DNA from: DATLFI01 sp035524895
Lineage (GTDB): Bacteria; Acidobacteriota; Thermoanaerobaculia; Multivoradales; Multivoraceae
Assembly: GCA_035524895.1 (NCBI GenBank)
Contig: DATLFI010000012.1
Location: forward strand, 1 to 8,033
Reading direction: 5' to 3'
Length of the DNA: 8,033 bases
Below the pieces are notes generated by a model. That model searched no databases and had not been told where the DNA came from. It saw only the letters and a list, made by a program, of their open reading frames with translations. A program made the translations under genes and the position numbers. Below, one piece after another: positions 7,757-8,033 of the stretch (positions are counted from its first letter, which is position 1; the number at the start of each line of letters is the position of its first letter).

Positions 7757-8033
7757 TCATCTCCTGCGTCGCGCGTCGCTTCCCGCCTCCGCCCGGCGCA
7801 AGGCGCCCAGCGCCTTGGCGACCAGCGAGCTGGTCGGCAGGGTGGCGAGCTCCGCCAGGGAAAACCATCCCGCCGCACCTTGCTCCGCGACATCTCCCAC
7901 CACGCCGTCGAGGCGCGCCCGCACCACGGTCGCTTCGATGTCACGGAAGGTGATGGCGTGGCGGGTGCGCGCGCGGATCCCGTCATGCAGCGCAAAGCGC
8001 ACGCCGTAACGCCGCTCGGCGTCGCGCAGCGCC
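7757..8033 (-). CDS. mutY: A/G-specific adenine glycosylase MutY, C-terminal end (cut by window edge)
   Basis: Only the last 91 residues are in the window, enough for the C-terminal NUDIX-like domain that lets MutY recognise 8-oxoguanine opposite the adenine it removes in base-excision repair. The visible run ALRDAERRYGVRF leads into TRHAITFRDIEATVVRARL, which matches the conserved His-x-(F/I)-(S/T) recognition strand, and then GWFSLAELATLPTSSLVAKAL, the WxxLxELxxLPxxxxxxK ending typical of MutY. In many family members the recognition loop reads FSH; here the aligned residues appear to be ITF. The tail SDARRRR is basic. The glycosylase and iron-sulfur parts lie outside the window, so a stand-alone NUDIX hydrolase of the MutT kind cannot be excluded. 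No NUDIX box (GX5EX7REUXEEXGU) is visible in this part. The stop codon is 13 bp from the inverted-repeat element. Confidence 0.72.
   Translation of the reverse strand, partial: ALRDAERRYGVRFALHDGIRARTRHAITFRDIEATVVRARLDGVVGDVAEQGAAGWFSLAELATLPTSSLVAKALGALRRAEAGSDARRRR

Overview
This is a high-GC window whose seven recognisable protein genes all lie on the minus strand. Read in the direction of transcription, from high to low coordinates, they are: the C-terminal end of a MutY-type adenine glycosylase (7757-8033, cut by the window edge), a type IV pilus retraction ATPase PilT (6027-7220), RecX (5433-5981), alanyl-tRNA synthetase AlaS (2585-5308), a small exported lytic transglycosylase (1920-2588), phosphatidylglycerophosphate synthase PgsA (1301-1864) and the N-terminal part of an RND/MMPL transporter (1-1304, cut by the window edge). 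PilT, a periplasmic lytic transglycosylase and an RND-type exporter point to a Gram-negative bacterium. The pilT-recX-alaS order with no adjacent recA recalls Deltaproteobacteria-like lineages (Desulfobacterota, Myxococcota, Binatota), and Acidobacteriota are also possible. This placement is from memory and was not checked.

The genes are tightly packed and partly overlapping. alaS/slt overlap by GTGA and pgsA/MMPL by ATGA, while the other gaps are 45, 55 and 124 bp. pilT through the MMPL gene is therefore probably one transcription unit. It joins housekeeping work (DNA repair control, translation, phospholipid head-group synthesis) to envelope work (pilus retraction, peptidoglycan cleavage, export). 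No tRNA, rRNA, CRISPR array, phage gene or complete insertion sequence was seen.

The one part the genes do not explain is 7221-7756, between mutY and pilT. It holds a 369-bp element (7375-7743) bounded by long imperfect terminal inverted repeats with a 17-bp perfect core. Each end folds into its own hairpin. Near the centre is a 37-nt near-perfect palindrome, with further hairpins between centre and ends. No transposase is present. It looks like a MITE-like, non-autonomous repeat or a structured-RNA element placed 13 bp after the mutY stop codon. The CTAG inside each inverted repeat, or an 8-bp CCGCTTTC just outside both ends, could be the target duplication. Between this element and pilT, a perfect 8-bp inverted repeat covers the pilT Shine-Dalgarno sequence and could control pilT translation.

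The protein genes are ordinary members of known families. If the window holds something undescribed, the structured element is the best candidate.
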